This document shows, one piece after another, positions 44,117 through 53,665 of a stretch of DNA of 64,000 nucleotides. The DNA is taken from assembly GCF_000769405.2 (NCBI RefSeq), contig NZ_CP053440.1, forward strand, positions 124,001 to 188,000, in the 5' to 3' direction. Made by a program: the position numbers and the translations under genes. Every line of letters begins with the position of its first letter. Within the stretch, counting starts at the first letter, position 1. The notes under the pieces were generated by a model, which saw nothing but the letters and a program-made list of their open reading frames with translations, searched no databases and was not told where the DNA came from. This stretch comes from Rhizobium brockwellii. GTDB taxonomy: Bacteria; Pseudomonadota; Alphaproteobacteria; Rhizobiales; Rhizobiaceae.

Positions 44117-45175
44117 ATGGCCAACATTGTCATCGACCGCATCCGCAAGAGCTTCGGAGCCTTCCAGGCGCTGAAAGAGGTCTCGCTGACGATCAACGAC
44201 GGCGAATTCGTCTCGCTGCTCGGTCCATCCGGCTGCGGCAAGACCACGCTGCTGCGCATCATCGCCGGCCTCGAGACGGCAACATCGGGAGATGTCCGCA
44301 TCGGCGACAAGTCGGTGATCGGCCTGCCTCCCAAGGATCGCGGCCTTGCGATGGTGTTCCAGAACTACGCCGTCTTTCCGCACATGACGGTCTATGAGAA
44401 CGTCGCTTTCGGGCTGCGGATGCAGAAGGCCGACGACGCCAGAGTGAAGGCGCAGGTCGAGAAGGCCGCCGGCCTCCTGCATATCGAGCAATATCTCGAC
44501 CGCTACCCGAACAAGCTTTCCGGTGGCCAGCGCCAGCGCGTCGCGGTTGCTCGCGCCCTTGCCGTCGAACCGAAGGTGCTGCTGATGGACGAGCCGCTTT
44601 CGAACCTCGACGCGCTGCTCCGCCTCGAAATGCGCACCGAACTCAAGACCGTGCTGCAATCGGCAGGGACCACGACGATCTATGTCACCCACGACCAGAC
44701 CGAAGCGATGGGCCTTTCCGACCGCATTGCCGTCATGCATGGCGGCGTGGTCGAGCAGGTCGGCCATCCGGTCGAGATCTACAACCACCCGGCAACACGT
44801 TTCGTCGGCGGCTTCATCGGCAACCCGCCGATGAATTTCATCAAGGTGCCGGTGACGAACAGCCAAGTGGCGGCAGGCGCCGAGCAGCTTGCCGCGCCGC
44901 AGGGGTCCGGCAATGAAGTGATCCTGGGCCTGCGCGGCGAAGCCGTCGAACTTGCGCCGCTGCCGCAGGGTCTCGAAATGAGGGTACGCGTTGCCGAACC
45001 GATGGGCTCGCACCTGCTTCTGACCGGCTCGATCCACGACCAGCCGGTGCGCGTCATCCTGCCGGCCTCGGAAACCGTAAAGAGCGGCGACACGATCGGT
45101 CTGAAGCTCGACCGGAAGCGCATCACCTGGCTTTCACCCGAAAGCGGCAAGTCTTTTCCGGCCGTTTTGGCCTAA
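44117..45175 (+). CDS. Carbohydrate ABC transporter ATPase (MalK/UgpC type)
   Basis: The 352-residue protein has Walker A GPSGCGKTT, FQNYAVFPHMTV (Q-loop), LSGGQRQRVAVARA and VLLMDEPLSNLDALLR (Walker B), then a C-terminal TOBE regulatory domain (ILGLRGEAVEL). I chose the ATG at 44117 (MANIVIDRIRKSFG); the longer frame is a shadow of the permease gene. It drives the importer of the LacI-controlled operon. Confidence 0.94.
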   Translation: MANIVIDRIRKSFGAFQALKEVSLTINDGEFVSLLGPSGCGKTTLLRIIAGLETATSGDVRIGDKSVIGLPPKDRGLAMVFQNYAVFPHMTVYENVAFGLRMQKADDARVKAQVEKAAGLLHIEQYLDRYPNKLSGGQRQRVAVARALAVEPKVLLMDEPLSNLDALLRLEMRTELKTVLQSAGTTTIYVTHDQTEAMGLSDRIAVMHGGVVEQVGHPVEIYNHPATRFVGGFIGNPPMNFIKVPVTNSQVAAGAEQLAAPQGSGNEVILGLRGEAVELAPLPQGLEMRVRVAEPMGSHLLLTGSIHDQPVRVILPASETVKSGDTIGLKLDRKRITWLSPESGKSFPAVLA

Positions 45176-45194
45176 GAATACCGGAGCATCCAGA

Positions 45195-46463
45195 ATGAAC
45201 ACGCATATCGACCAGGCGAAGCGTATCCTCGCCGCCAACGATCGCGGCGGCTATACGGTGCCGACAGACCGGCTCTATCCTTTCCAGTGGAACTGGGATT
45301 CCGCCTTCGTCGCCATGGGCTTCGCGCTCTACGATATCGATCGCGCCTATCGCGAGCTGGAGCGGCTGGTCGAAGGCCAATGGGTGGACGGGATGATCCC
45401 GCATATCGTCTTCCACGCGCCGAGCGAAACCTATTTCCCGGGACCGAACGTCTGGCGCACTGAGCATACGATCCCGACCTCCGGCATAACCCAGCCGCCG
45501 GTCTTCGCGATCGCACTGCGCAAGCTGCACGAAGCTGCCGGCAAAGGCGCCGAAGAGCGCACCCTGCCCCTCTACGAGGCGGCGCTGAAATGGCATCGCT
45601 GGTGGTATTCCGCCCGTGATCCCGAAGGCACCGGGCTCGTCGCGCTTCTACATCCGTGGGAAAGCGGCAGCGACAACTCTCCGGCCTGGGACATCGCGCT
45701 CGCCCGCGTGCCCACCACCACCGATACGCCTGTGGTGCGCAAGGATACCGGCCATGTCGATGCCGACATGCGTCCGCGCGACGAGGATTACCGCCGCTTC
45801 ATTCATCTCGTCGATACCTATGCCGCCTGCGGCTGGGATCCGGCCAAACAATGGGAAAAGGCGTCCTTCAAGGTCGCCGAGATCCAGACGACCGCCATCC
45901 TGCTCAAGGCCGGCGAAGACCTCGAACACCTCGCCCGCCTCCTCGGCCGGACGGAGGACGCGATCGAGATCGCCGCCCTCAACGACCGCAGCCGCAAGGC
46001 GATGATTGCCCAATGGCGGCCGGACCTTGCCCGCTTTGTCTCGCGAGACCTGATCTCCGGCGAAGATGTCGAGGCTGCAACGCAAGCCGGCTTCATCCCC
46101 CTCCTCTCGCTGGACTTCGACAGGCAGGTTGCCGAAGCGCTGGTTTCGGAAATGAAGGTCTGGTCCAAGGATCTCAAGGTCGCCTTTCCGACGACGAAGC
46201 CTGGCATTGCGAGCTGGGAGCCGAAGCGTTACTGGCGCGGTCCCGCCTGGGCGATCATCAATTGGCTACTGATCGACGGCCTCAAGCGCAATGGCTACGC
46301 GGATGTCGCCGAAGAGTTGCGGCGATCCACCATCACAGCGATCGAAACGGAGGGTTTTGCCGAATATTTCGACCCGGTCACCGGCCAAGGCTGCGGTGGC
46401 CTCGGCTTTTCCTGGACGGCTGCCGCGTATCTATGGCTTGAGCGAGGAGCAGTCCCCGCCTGA
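45195..46463 (+). CDS. MGH1-like glycoside hydrolase (GH63-type, glucosyl/mannosylglycerate hydrolase-like)
   Basis: The 422-residue protein has an (alpha/alpha)6-barrel glycosidase pattern. Early in the chain FQWNWDSAFVAMG (aspartate 35) is typical of GH63-related enzymes. HPWESGSDNSPAWD (153-166) is the hallmark of mannosylglycerate and glucosylglycerate hydrolases, with aspartate 160 as likely acid. SWEPKRYWRGPAWAIINWLL and TEGFAEYFDP follow in the last third, where the base is expected. No signal peptide, so it cleaves the sugar after import. It is the last gene of the LacI operon, 19 bp after the ATPase. Other alpha-glucosides remain possible. Confidence 0.85.
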   Translation: MNTHIDQAKRILAANDRGGYTVPTDRLYPFQWNWDSAFVAMGFALYDIDRAYRELERLVEGQWVDGMIPHIVFHAPSETYFPGPNVWRTEHTIPTSGITQPPVFAIALRKLHEAAGKGAEERTLPLYEAALKWHRWWYSARDPEGTGLVALLHPWESGSDNSPAWDIALARVPTTTDTPVVRKDTGHVDADMRPRDEDYRRFIHLVDTYAACGWDPAKQWEKASFKVAEIQTTAILLKAGEDLEHLARLLGRTEDAIEIAALNDRSRKAMIAQWRPDLARFVSRDLISGEDVEAATQAGFIPLLSLDFDRQVAEALVSEMKVWSKDLKVAFPTTKPGIASWEPKRYWRGPAWAIINWLLIDGLKRNGYADVAEELRRSTITAIETEGFAEYFDPVTGQGCGGLGFSWTAAAYLWLERGAVPA

Positions 46464-46475
46464 GTGTAGAACCTT

Positions 46476-49103
46476 CTAATCCGGCTGCCAAGGCTGCATG
46501 GTGAGCACGTTGCCGCCAAGCTTGGCGAAGGCGCGCTGTCGACAGGAGAAGACGAGGATCTGCTGGTCGCGCGATTGGCGGTGCAACGCATCGAACATCC
46601 GCTCGATCCGGTCGTCGTCGGAATAAACAAGCGCATCGTCGAGGATAACAGGCGCCGGCCGGCCGTCGCGGGCAAGCAGCCGGGCGAATGCAAGGCGGGT
46701 CAGCACCGAGAGCTGCTCCCGCATGCCGCCGCTCAGCCGGTCGACATCCTCGTCCAGGCCGTTGCGGCGCACGATCTGCGGCAGCAAGGTGTCGCCGTCG
46801 AAGGTGATCGAGATGTCGTCGAACAGCAGGCCGAGCAGCGGGGCGAGTTCGTTCATGACCGGCTTGAGATAGAGGTCGCGCGCCGCTGCCCGCGTCGCCG
46901 TCAGCACCTTGCGCAGGCGATCGAGCACGCCGACCTCCGTTTCGAAACGCTTCACCTGCTCGCGCGCCGCTGCCAGAAAATCCCGCGTTTCCGACCAGTT
47001 TTCTTCCAGCGCACTGTCCGAGCGGGTGCGGATCTGACCGCCGAGATCGGCAAGCTCTTCGCGAAGCCTGGCAATTTCGCGGCCCGCGGCGTCGGCGACC
47101 GAGCGCGCCCTGGCAAGGGCAGCCTCTGCGCCTGCGAGGTCTCGTCCTGCCCTGCGCAAAGGCCCGGCCCGCAGTTCGACAGCATCGACCTGCTCTTTGG
47201 CGCTGGAAAGCTTGAGAAAAAGGTCCTGCTGCAATTCAGTTCGGCCGGACTCGGGGCCGATGACCGCTTCGATGGCCTCGCGTTCCTGGCCAAGCCTGGC
47301 GTGCTCGGTCTGCGCGCGCAATGTGGCCTCGTCTGCTTCCGTGCGCATCACTGACGCCTCCCGCGCCCGGTTGCGCGCCAGTTCGATGCGCCGCGTCGCA
47401 TCGGCGAGACGGGCACGCACCTCTTCCGGGTCGGCGTCGAGTTCGACCGCACCCTGGCTGAGTTCGGCAAAGCGTGCGGCGTCGAGGTGAAGCTCGTCAA
47501 TGCCATTCGGCGCGAGATCGGCGAGCCGCTGGCGCGCCCGCACCAGTTCCTCCTGCTTGTTCCGCGCAGCAATATCGCGCTGCCGCGCCGTCCGCAGACT
47601 GTCGACACCGAGCTTGGCAAGCAATGTTTGGCGCGTGGCTTCCGCGGTCTCCAGCGCCCCATTGTGATCGACCTGCCGGCTGGAATGGATGGTCAGGGTG
47701 CCGACGCCTGCTATGTCGAGCCTCGCCATCCCGGCAAAGCTCTTATCCTCGCCCCCATGCAAAGGCTGGCGGTCCATGCTTACCAATCCGGAGACGTCCT
47801 TCAGGTAATCGATCCTGAGTGAGGGAAGGCCGACTTCGGCGGCTGCGCGCAAGCCGACGATCTTGATGTCCAGCGCTTCAAGCCGTTCGATCGCATCGGC
47901 TGGAATGGCAAGCAATGCATGCGCCGCCTCTCCGTCCTCGATCTGCTGCCGCGCGGCTTCCGCCTGTTCGAGACGCAGACGGACCTCGGCCAGACGCTCG
48001 GCGGCGTGGCGTGAACGTAGCGCTGCCTCCAGCCGCGCAAGCAGTTCACGGTTCAACCGCTCCTCCCCTTCGGCCGCCTGCACCTCCGCCGTTGCAGCCT
48101 CGCTTTCAACAAGCGATGCGGTGCGTCGCTCGGCTGCATTTGAAAGCTCCTTTTCCGCCAAGGCGAAACGCCGCGCGAGTTCGACGCTGCGGTTCAATGC
48201 CGTGTGGAAGCGGTCGAATGCCTGCTGCGCGTCATCGCGGCGGCTGGCGGCCAAGGCTGCCTCGGCATCGAGCGCTTTGAGTTCCCTGTCATGCAGTTTA
48301 GCGGCTTCGAGCACCGACTCGGCATTGGCAATCGCCGTCTTTCGGCCCGCCTCCTCATCAGGGTTTTCCAGTTCGCCGAGTCTCGCCTGCACTGAGCGGC
48401 GGCGGTCGAGTGCGCCGTGCAGCATCTCCACCTCCTTGGCGAGCCGCGCCTCCTCCTCCTGCAACCGGTCACGCTCATCGAGCGCGGCGGCAAAGCGGCC
48501 TCCTGCCTTCGGTCGGAGCGTTGCTGTAACCAGGCGATTGAGTTCGTCCTCGCAGGCTTCGAGCACCGCCGACATGCGGCGTCCGCCCGTCAGCGCCTCC
48601 ACCTCTCCCTGCACCGAAGACAGCAGGCTTTCGCGCACCCGCTTGTCGTTCTCTTCCTCGCTCTTGCTGCGATTTTCGATGCCGGTGACGCCCTGGCGCA
48701 CCCAGAGCAGGCCTGCCGGGCCGGAGGTTCCGCCGGAAATGAGATCGCCGATGAAAGCCTCGGCTTCGTCGGCCTGGGCGACGATCCGGCCGCTGCCGAG
48801 ATCGGTGACGCTGGCGCGCCGTCCGCTATGGAACTGCTTGGTCAGGCGGTAGCGGCCGGCTTCGATCGTGATATCGGCCTCGACGATCGGATTGCCGCCG
48901 CTATAGGGGCGCAGCATCTGCACGCTCTTTGGATTGCCGCTGTGCGGCTGGAAGAACAGGGCATGCAGCGCCTCGAAACAGGTTGATTTGCCATGTTCGT
49001 TGGCGGCGCTCAGCACATTGACGCCGTCGGTGATTCCTTCGACTGATATGCCGCGGCCGGCGAAGCGTTTGACATTGTGGAGGCGAAGGGCGGTCAGTTT
49101 CAT
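46476..49103 (-). CDS. SbcC/YhaN-like AAA ATPase with coiled coils
   Basis: The 875-residue protein begins MKLTALRLHNVKRFAGRGI and has Walker A AANEHGKS (33-40). A long central region rich in Ala, Glu, Arg and Leu forms predicted coiled coils (about 180-720). Near the C-terminus are the ABC signature RLSGGMREQLSVLTRLAFARLL and Walker B PVILDDALVYSDDDR, the RecF/SMC-like split ATPase layout. With the neighbouring phosphoesterase it likely forms an Mre11-Rad50-type complex for DNA-end processing. The ATG overlaps the stop of that gene by 4 bp. It ends 13 bp from the convergent hydrolase gene. Confidence 0.88.
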   Translation of the reverse strand: MKLTALRLHNVKRFAGRGISVEGITDGVNVLSAANEHGKSTCFEALHALFFQPHSGNPKSVQMLRPYSGGNPIVEADITIEAGRYRLTKQFHSGRRASVTDLGSGRIVAQADEAEAFIGDLISGGTSGPAGLLWVRQGVTGIENRSKSEEENDKRVRESLLSSVQGEVEALTGGRRMSAVLEACEDELNRLVTATLRPKAGGRFAAALDERDRLQEEEARLAKEVEMLHGALDRRRSVQARLGELENPDEEAGRKTAIANAESVLEAAKLHDRELKALDAEAALAASRRDDAQQAFDRFHTALNRSVELARRFALAEKELSNAAERRTASLVESEAATAEVQAAEGEERLNRELLARLEAALRSRHAAERLAEVRLRLEQAEAARQQIEDGEAAHALLAIPADAIERLEALDIKIVGLRAAAEVGLPSLRIDYLKDVSGLVSMDRQPLHGGEDKSFAGMARLDIAGVGTLTIHSSRQVDHNGALETAEATRQTLLAKLGVDSLRTARQRDIAARNKQEELVRARQRLADLAPNGIDELHLDAARFAELSQGAVELDADPEEVRARLADATRRIELARNRAREASVMRTEADEATLRAQTEHARLGQEREAIEAVIGPESGRTELQQDLFLKLSSAKEQVDAVELRAGPLRRAGRDLAGAEAALARARSVADAAGREIARLREELADLGGQIRTRSDSALEENWSETRDFLAAAREQVKRFETEVGVLDRLRKVLTATRAAARDLYLKPVMNELAPLLGLLFDDISITFDGDTLLPQIVRRNGLDEDVDRLSGGMREQLSVLTRLAFARLLARDGRPAPVILDDALVYSDDDRIERMFDALHRQSRDQQILVFSCRQRAFAKLGGNVLTMQPWQPD

Positions 49104-50224
49104 CGATCGATCGCCTCGCAATAGGAAAACAGGCGGATCAACGCTTGGCGCGCCACGTTCCTGTCGTCGCCGGAACGGGCCTCGTCGAGGCTTTCGGCAA
49201 GCAGCAATTCCGCAGCATCGCGAAGCGCACCGGCTCGGTCGATGGTCTCGAGATCATCGCTCTCGCAGTCGGTCCCAAGAAGGTCGGAATCGATCTCCAG
49301 ATGCGCAAATTCCGGCGCGACCTGCTCCAGCAGGCTGATCATAGCCGTCCGCCCGTTCAACCGGGCACGGCCGGACAGCGCGACGCGCAACAAGGTTTGT
49401 CGCCGGGCGAACGGTTCCGGCAACGCGGCCTTCAGCGCTTCAACACCGTCTTCCGATGCCAGTAATGGAAGGTGCAATGTCTGCCAGGAAAAGCTGGCGG
49501 TCGTCACCGCCGTCGTTGTCGGCATCGCCCCCTGCCCGGCAATCGAAACGACCATCGCCTGTCCTGGCCGGTCATGCTTGAAACGGTCCGGCTCGGGAGC
49601 GCCGCTATAATACGTCCTGGCGTCCACCGCCACCGATCCGTGCCAATCGCCGAGCGCCATGTAGTCTAGGCCGGCCAGCGCCGCGCGGTTCGGCGCAATC
49701 ACGTTGGTGGCCGTGGCGTCCTCGGAAAATTCCTGGATAGGGCCATGGGCGAGGCCGATGCGGATAGCGCCGTCCGGCGTGGCGGCACCCGTCATCCATT
49801 CGGTCAGGTCGCGGCCCGGCCTCCTGGTCGTGCAAGGCGCCGGCAGCAGGATGACATCAGGTCCAAGCGGAAGGGGCGCCGCTTCCGTCGCCAGAATGAC
49901 ATTGTCGGGCACCACGCCGCGCGCCGCGCTCCAGAGCTGATCCGCCAGCAGCGAATCGTGGTTGCCCGGAAGCAGAACCCAGCGCAGTGGTGTATTCCGG
50001 GCCATCTCGCCAAGCGCTTGCCGAAGCACGGCAGGCGTCGGCGTCTCGGTATCGAAGGTGTCGCCGGCGAGCAGGATGACACCAGCGCCCTGCTCTCGTG
50101 CTGCACCGGCAAGCCTGGCGATGACGCCATGCCGCGCCTCACGCAGGCGCCCTCTCAAATCCTCCGGAAGATTGCCAAATCGCTTGCCAATATGCAGGTC
50201 CGAACTGTGCAGGAAGGAAAACAT
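49100..50224 (-). CDS. SbcD/YhaO-like metallophosphoesterase (DNA repair exonuclease)
   Basis: The 374-residue protein has the calcineurin-like motifs in order: SDLHIGKRF (metal site 1), LLAGDTFD, LLPGNHDS and GLAHG. This matches the SbcD/Mre11/YhaO nuclease group. A C-terminal capping region follows (about 270-374). It is the upstream, translationally coupled partner of the SbcC-like ATPase. The start ATG lacks a clear ribosome site. Expected role: Mn-dependent processing of DNA ends. Confidence 0.88.
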   Translation of the reverse strand: MFSFLHSSDLHIGKRFGNLPEDLRGRLREARHGVIARLAGAAREQGAGVILLAGDTFDTETPTPAVLRQALGEMARNTPLRWVLLPGNHDSLLADQLWSAARGVVPDNVILATEAAPLPLGPDVILLPAPCTTRRPGRDLTEWMTGAATPDGAIRIGLAHGPIQEFSEDATATNVIAPNRAALAGLDYMALGDWHGSVAVDARTYYSGAPEPDRFKHDRPGQAMVVSIAGQGAMPTTTAVTTASFSWQTLHLPLLASEDGVEALKAALPEPFARRQTLLRVALSGRARLNGRTAMISLLEQVAPEFAHLEIDSDLLGTDCESDDLETIDRAGALRDAAELLLAESLDEARSGDDRNVARQALIRLFSYCEAIDR

Positions 50225-50529
50225 TAATCAGCCATGTTTGCGATGCGCTGCGAGCTTTCGAGCATGGCCAAAGACCTCTCGTCCGCAGTTTTATGATTCC
50301 GTTGTTCCGAGGCAGACCATGCCTCCAGGCTATGGGCGAGGCAAGTCCATCCTGGCCGAGCAAGCGGTTATCCAATGTTTGTCTAATTTTGAGCGGTGCA
50401 CGACACCCATCCCGTCGCCGTACAGGAATTATGCAGACGCGGTGACCGACCACGTCGGCGAAGGCATCATCTATTATCCAAGGGTGTTGGCCGCCAATGG
50501 CGATCGAACAGCTGATCGACGCCTCGGCC
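50225..50529. other. Intergenic region without recognisable gene
   Basis: The 305-bp stretch lies between the metallophosphoesterase start and the aldehyde dehydrogenase stop. Several frames are open on both strands, but none has a ribosome site or a recognisable product. No hairpin or repeat is evident. It presumably contains the promoter of the nuclease pair. Confidence 0.5.
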
Positions 50530-51921
50530 CTAAGTCACCTGGTTGAACACGACCATCTTGTCGTCGGCCATCTCTTCCATCGTCCAGGGAATGCCGCCGA
50601 CCCCGTATCCGGACTGTCTGCGTCCGGCGAAAGGCATCCAGTCGGTGCGAAACGCCGTGTGGTCGTTGACGAGTACGGCCGATGCATCCAGACGTTTCGC
50701 CGCCCTGAGAGCAACCGCGATATCGGCGGAAAAGACGCTTGCCTGGAAGGCATAAGGCAGCGAGTTGGCGATGCGGATTGCTTCGTCAAGCTCGCGGTAG
50801 CCGTAGACGCAGGTCAGTGGTCCGAAGACCTCGAGCATGGATACTTTGGCGTCGGCAGGCGGGTTCAACAGAACCGAAGGCAGAAGTGTCGTCTCGGACA
50901 TCCGCCCACCGCCGATCTGTCTGGCTCCGGCGTCCGTCGCCTCCTTGATCCAAGTCGTGACGCGGTCTGCCTCGCGTGGCAGGATGAGCGGCCCTACCTC
51001 GGTTTGCGCAAGTGTTGGATCCCCGACATGCAGGGCTGCAACCTTGGCGGCGAGAGCCTTGGTGAAGGAAGCCAGAATATCTTCATGCACGAAGAGGCGC
51101 TGGGCCGACACGCAGACCTGTCCGGCGTGATAATAGCCGCCCTTGACGATGGTCCCGACGATCGCATCGACATTGGCGCTGCGATCGACGATCACGGGTG
51201 CCGCTCCGCCATGCTCCAGCGCGCATCGGGTGCCCGGCGGCAGCTTGCTCTTGAGGTACCAGCCGACCTTTGCAGAGCCGATGAAGCTCAAAAACGCCAC
51301 GCGACGATCGGTTGCGAAGGCTTCGGCAACCGCGTTGTCCTCAGTGATGAGGGTCTGGCACCAGCGTTCATCGAGACCGGCCTCCCAGAATAGCTTGACG
51401 ATCTCGATGCAGGAAATTGGCGTCGTTGCCGCCGGCTTCACGATCACAGGGCAACCGACCGCTATCGCCGGCGCGATCTGATGGATGATGAGATTGAGCG
51501 GATGGTTGAAGGCCGATATCGCCGCCACGACGCCGATCGGCTCCTTGGTGGTGAAAGCCCATCGGTTCGCGCTGGCCGCAGTCAGCCCCATGGGGATTTC
51601 CTTGCCGCCGAAATTGCGCAATTCGTCTGCCGCGTTGACGAGGCCGTCGATCCCGCGCGTCACCTCGATGATTGCGTCGGTCAGCGGTTTGCCGCCTTCG
51701 CGGGCGATCATCATCGCAAAGCGATCGCGGTTCTCCTGCAGAAGCGCCGACGCCTTCCTGAGGATTGCCATCCGCTGATGCGCGGGCAGCCAGCCGTCGC
51801 GATCGGCAAAGGCCTTTGCGGCGACCTGAAGCTTACGCTCGAGCGCCGCCGCGTCGTCTGCCGGCAGGTCTGCAATCGGCTCGCGGTCGAACGCCTGATA
51901 GACCTTCATGGTAAGCGGCAT
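50530..51921 (-). CDS. NAD(P)-dependent aldehyde dehydrogenase
   Basis: The 463-residue ALDH has catalytic cysteine 270 (HAGQVCVSAQR), general base glutamate 236 (CALEHGGAAPV) and cofactor lysine in VIVKPAATTPI. The C-terminal FGPLTCVYGY and PFAGRRQSGYGVGG blocks are complete. It resembles the group that includes lactaldehyde, phosphonoacetaldehyde and related dehydrogenases, but the substrate is unassigned. The ATG at 51921 follows GGAGG, directly behind the ThDP enzyme's stop codon, so the two form an operon and the aldehyde may come from that enzyme. Confidence 0.92.
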   Translation of the reverse strand: MPLTMKVYQAFDREPIADLPADDAAALERKLQVAAKAFADRDGWLPAHQRMAILRKASALLQENRDRFAMMIAREGGKPLTDAIIEVTRGIDGLVNAADELRNFGGKEIPMGLTAASANRWAFTTKEPIGVVAAISAFNHPLNLIIHQIAPAIAVGCPVIVKPAATTPISCIEIVKLFWEAGLDERWCQTLITEDNAVAEAFATDRRVAFLSFIGSAKVGWYLKSKLPPGTRCALEHGGAAPVIVDRSANVDAIVGTIVKGGYYHAGQVCVSAQRLFVHEDILASFTKALAAKVAALHVGDPTLAQTEVGPLILPREADRVTTWIKEATDAGARQIGGGRMSETTLLPSVLLNPPADAKVSMLEVFGPLTCVYGYRELDEAIRIANSLPYAFQASVFSADIAVALRAAKRLDASAVLVNDHTAFRTDWMPFAGRRQSGYGVGGIPWTMEEMADDKMVVFNQVT

Positions 51922-51922
51922 C

Positions 51923-53569
51923 TCAGGCCTCCAATATCGCGGGGAGCCGTTCACGAAGCTCCTTCACCAGCACGCGTTCATTTTCCGAGTAGTCGACCGG
52001 AACATTTACAAGATGGACGCCACCTCCGGAGAACGCGCCTTCGAGAACCTTTTTGAACTGGCCGATATCATTGACCCTGGTTCCCCTGGCGCCGTAGGAT
52101 TCGGCATATTTGACGAAGTCGGGATTGCCGAAGGTCATCCCGAAATCCGGGAATTCGTCCACCGCCTGCTTCCAGCGGATCATGCCGTAAGCATTGTCCT
52201 CGATGACAAGAACGACGAGGTTGAGTTTCAGCCGGACGGCCGTCTCGAGTTCCTGGGAGTTCATCATGAAGCCGCCGTCGCCGCAGATCGCCATGACACG
52301 CCGCTCCGGATAGAGCATCGAGGCAACCATGGCCGACGGCAGTCCGGCTCCCATCGTTGCAAGAGCGTTGTCGAGCAGCAGCGTGTTCGCCATCCGCGTC
52401 CGGTAGTTCCGCGCGAACCAGATCTTGTACATGCCGTTGTCGAGCGCCAGGATGCCGTCATGCGGCATCACTTCTCTTATATCGTGGACCAGTCGCTGAG
52501 GCGTGAAGCGATCCTCTGTCGCCCGCGCGGCGATGCGCTCGAGAATGCGCTCCCGGAGATGGAGAAGCGCCTGCGCGTTTGGCAGCTTGCCCTCGAGGCG
52601 ATCGGCCAGCGCCTTCAGCGAAGGGCCGATGTCGCCGATGACCTCGGATTGCGGGAAATAGACCTGCTCGACAGTCGCCGGCTGATATCCGATATGGACG
52701 ACCTTCGGGCCGGCCTTGCCCATGATGAACGGCGGTTTCTCGATGGTATCATGGCCGATCGTGATGATGAGGTCGGCCTGTTCGATGGCCTCATGGACAT
52801 AATCCCGCTCCGACAGCGCGGCGGTGCCCATGTAAAGTTCGGTTCCACCTGGAACCGTTCCCTTCCCCATCTGGGTCGTGAAGAACGGGATGCGCGTGCG
52901 GATCACGAATTGGGCGATGTCGGAGGTGGAGCGAGGACGGGAGGCGGCGGCCCCGAACATCAGAAGCGGACGTTTGGCCGCGGCGATGAGGGCGGCTGCA
53001 CGGTTAAGCGCCGCGTCGCTTGCCGTCGGCAGTTCGAGCTGATGCGGCGCAATCAGCGCCACCTCCGGGCACTCTTCGGCCGCGATATCTTCCGGAAGCT
53101 CCAGATGCACCGGCCCTGGTCTTTCCTCCTGGGCGATGCGGAACGCCTCCCTGACCGTCGTCGGGATCATCTGCGGCGACACGATCTGCCTCGCGAGCTT
53201 GGTCAGCGGCTTCATCGACGCGACGACGTCGACCACCTGGAAACGTGCCTGGCGGGATGAGAGGATCCCCTTCTGACCGGTGATCATCACCATCGGCATC
53301 GCACCGAGCAAGGCATATGCGGCACCCGTCGAGAGGTTGAGGGCACCCGGCCCGAGCGTCGTCAGGCAGACGCCGGGCTTTCCAGTCAAGCGGCCATAGG
53401 TCGCGGCCATGAACGCCGCCGCCTGTTCATGCCGGGTGAGGACGAGCTCAATCGACGACTTTCGGATGGATTCGACGACGTCGAGGTTCTCTTCGCCTGG
53501 GATGCCGAAAATTCGGTCGACACCTTCGTTCTCAAGCGCTGCCACTAGAAGATCGGAGCCTTTGGTCAT
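51923..53569 (-). CDS. Acetolactate-synthase-like ThDP enzyme (large-subunit type)
   Basis: The 548-residue protein has the three domains of ThDP decarboxylase/carboligases. The N-terminal Pyr domain has glutamate 48 (LTRHEQAAAFMA) and GPGALNLSTGAAYALLGAMPMV. A central domain follows at about 190-320. The C-terminal PP domain has the GDGGFMMNSQELETA ... EDNAYG ThDP site. No small regulatory subunit is present, so it is not a standard biosynthetic IlvBN pair. A catabolic carboligase or 2-oxo acid decarboxylase delivering an aldehyde to the next gene's dehydrogenase is more likely. Confidence 0.9.
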   Translation of the reverse strand: MTKGSDLLVAALENEGVDRIFGIPGEENLDVVESIRKSSIELVLTRHEQAAAFMAATYGRLTGKPGVCLTTLGPGALNLSTGAAYALLGAMPMVMITGQKGILSSRQARFQVVDVVASMKPLTKLARQIVSPQMIPTTVREAFRIAQEERPGPVHLELPEDIAAEECPEVALIAPHQLELPTASDAALNRAAALIAAAKRPLLMFGAAASRPRSTSDIAQFVIRTRIPFFTTQMGKGTVPGGTELYMGTAALSERDYVHEAIEQADLIITIGHDTIEKPPFIMGKAGPKVVHIGYQPATVEQVYFPQSEVIGDIGPSLKALADRLEGKLPNAQALLHLRERILERIAARATEDRFTPQRLVHDIREVMPHDGILALDNGMYKIWFARNYRTRMANTLLLDNALATMGAGLPSAMVASMLYPERRVMAICGDGGFMMNSQELETAVRLKLNLVVLVIEDNAYGMIRWKQAVDEFPDFGMTFGNPDFVKYAESYGARGTRVNDIGQFKKVLEGAFSGGGVHLVNVPVDYSENERVLVKELRERLPAILEA

Positions 53570-53665
53570 GGATGTGTGCCCGTGCTGTTTGGTTTGAGAC
53601 TTTCAGAAAGGAAGGTCCCCTGGAAGATATGTTCTTTTCCGGGCCTGTCCATGCATTCGGCGGCT

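Noticed and set aside
50225..50529. Protein-like C-terminal stretch on the plus strand
   Set aside because: The frame continues through the metallophosphoesterase antisense, has no start signal and matches nothing I recognise.
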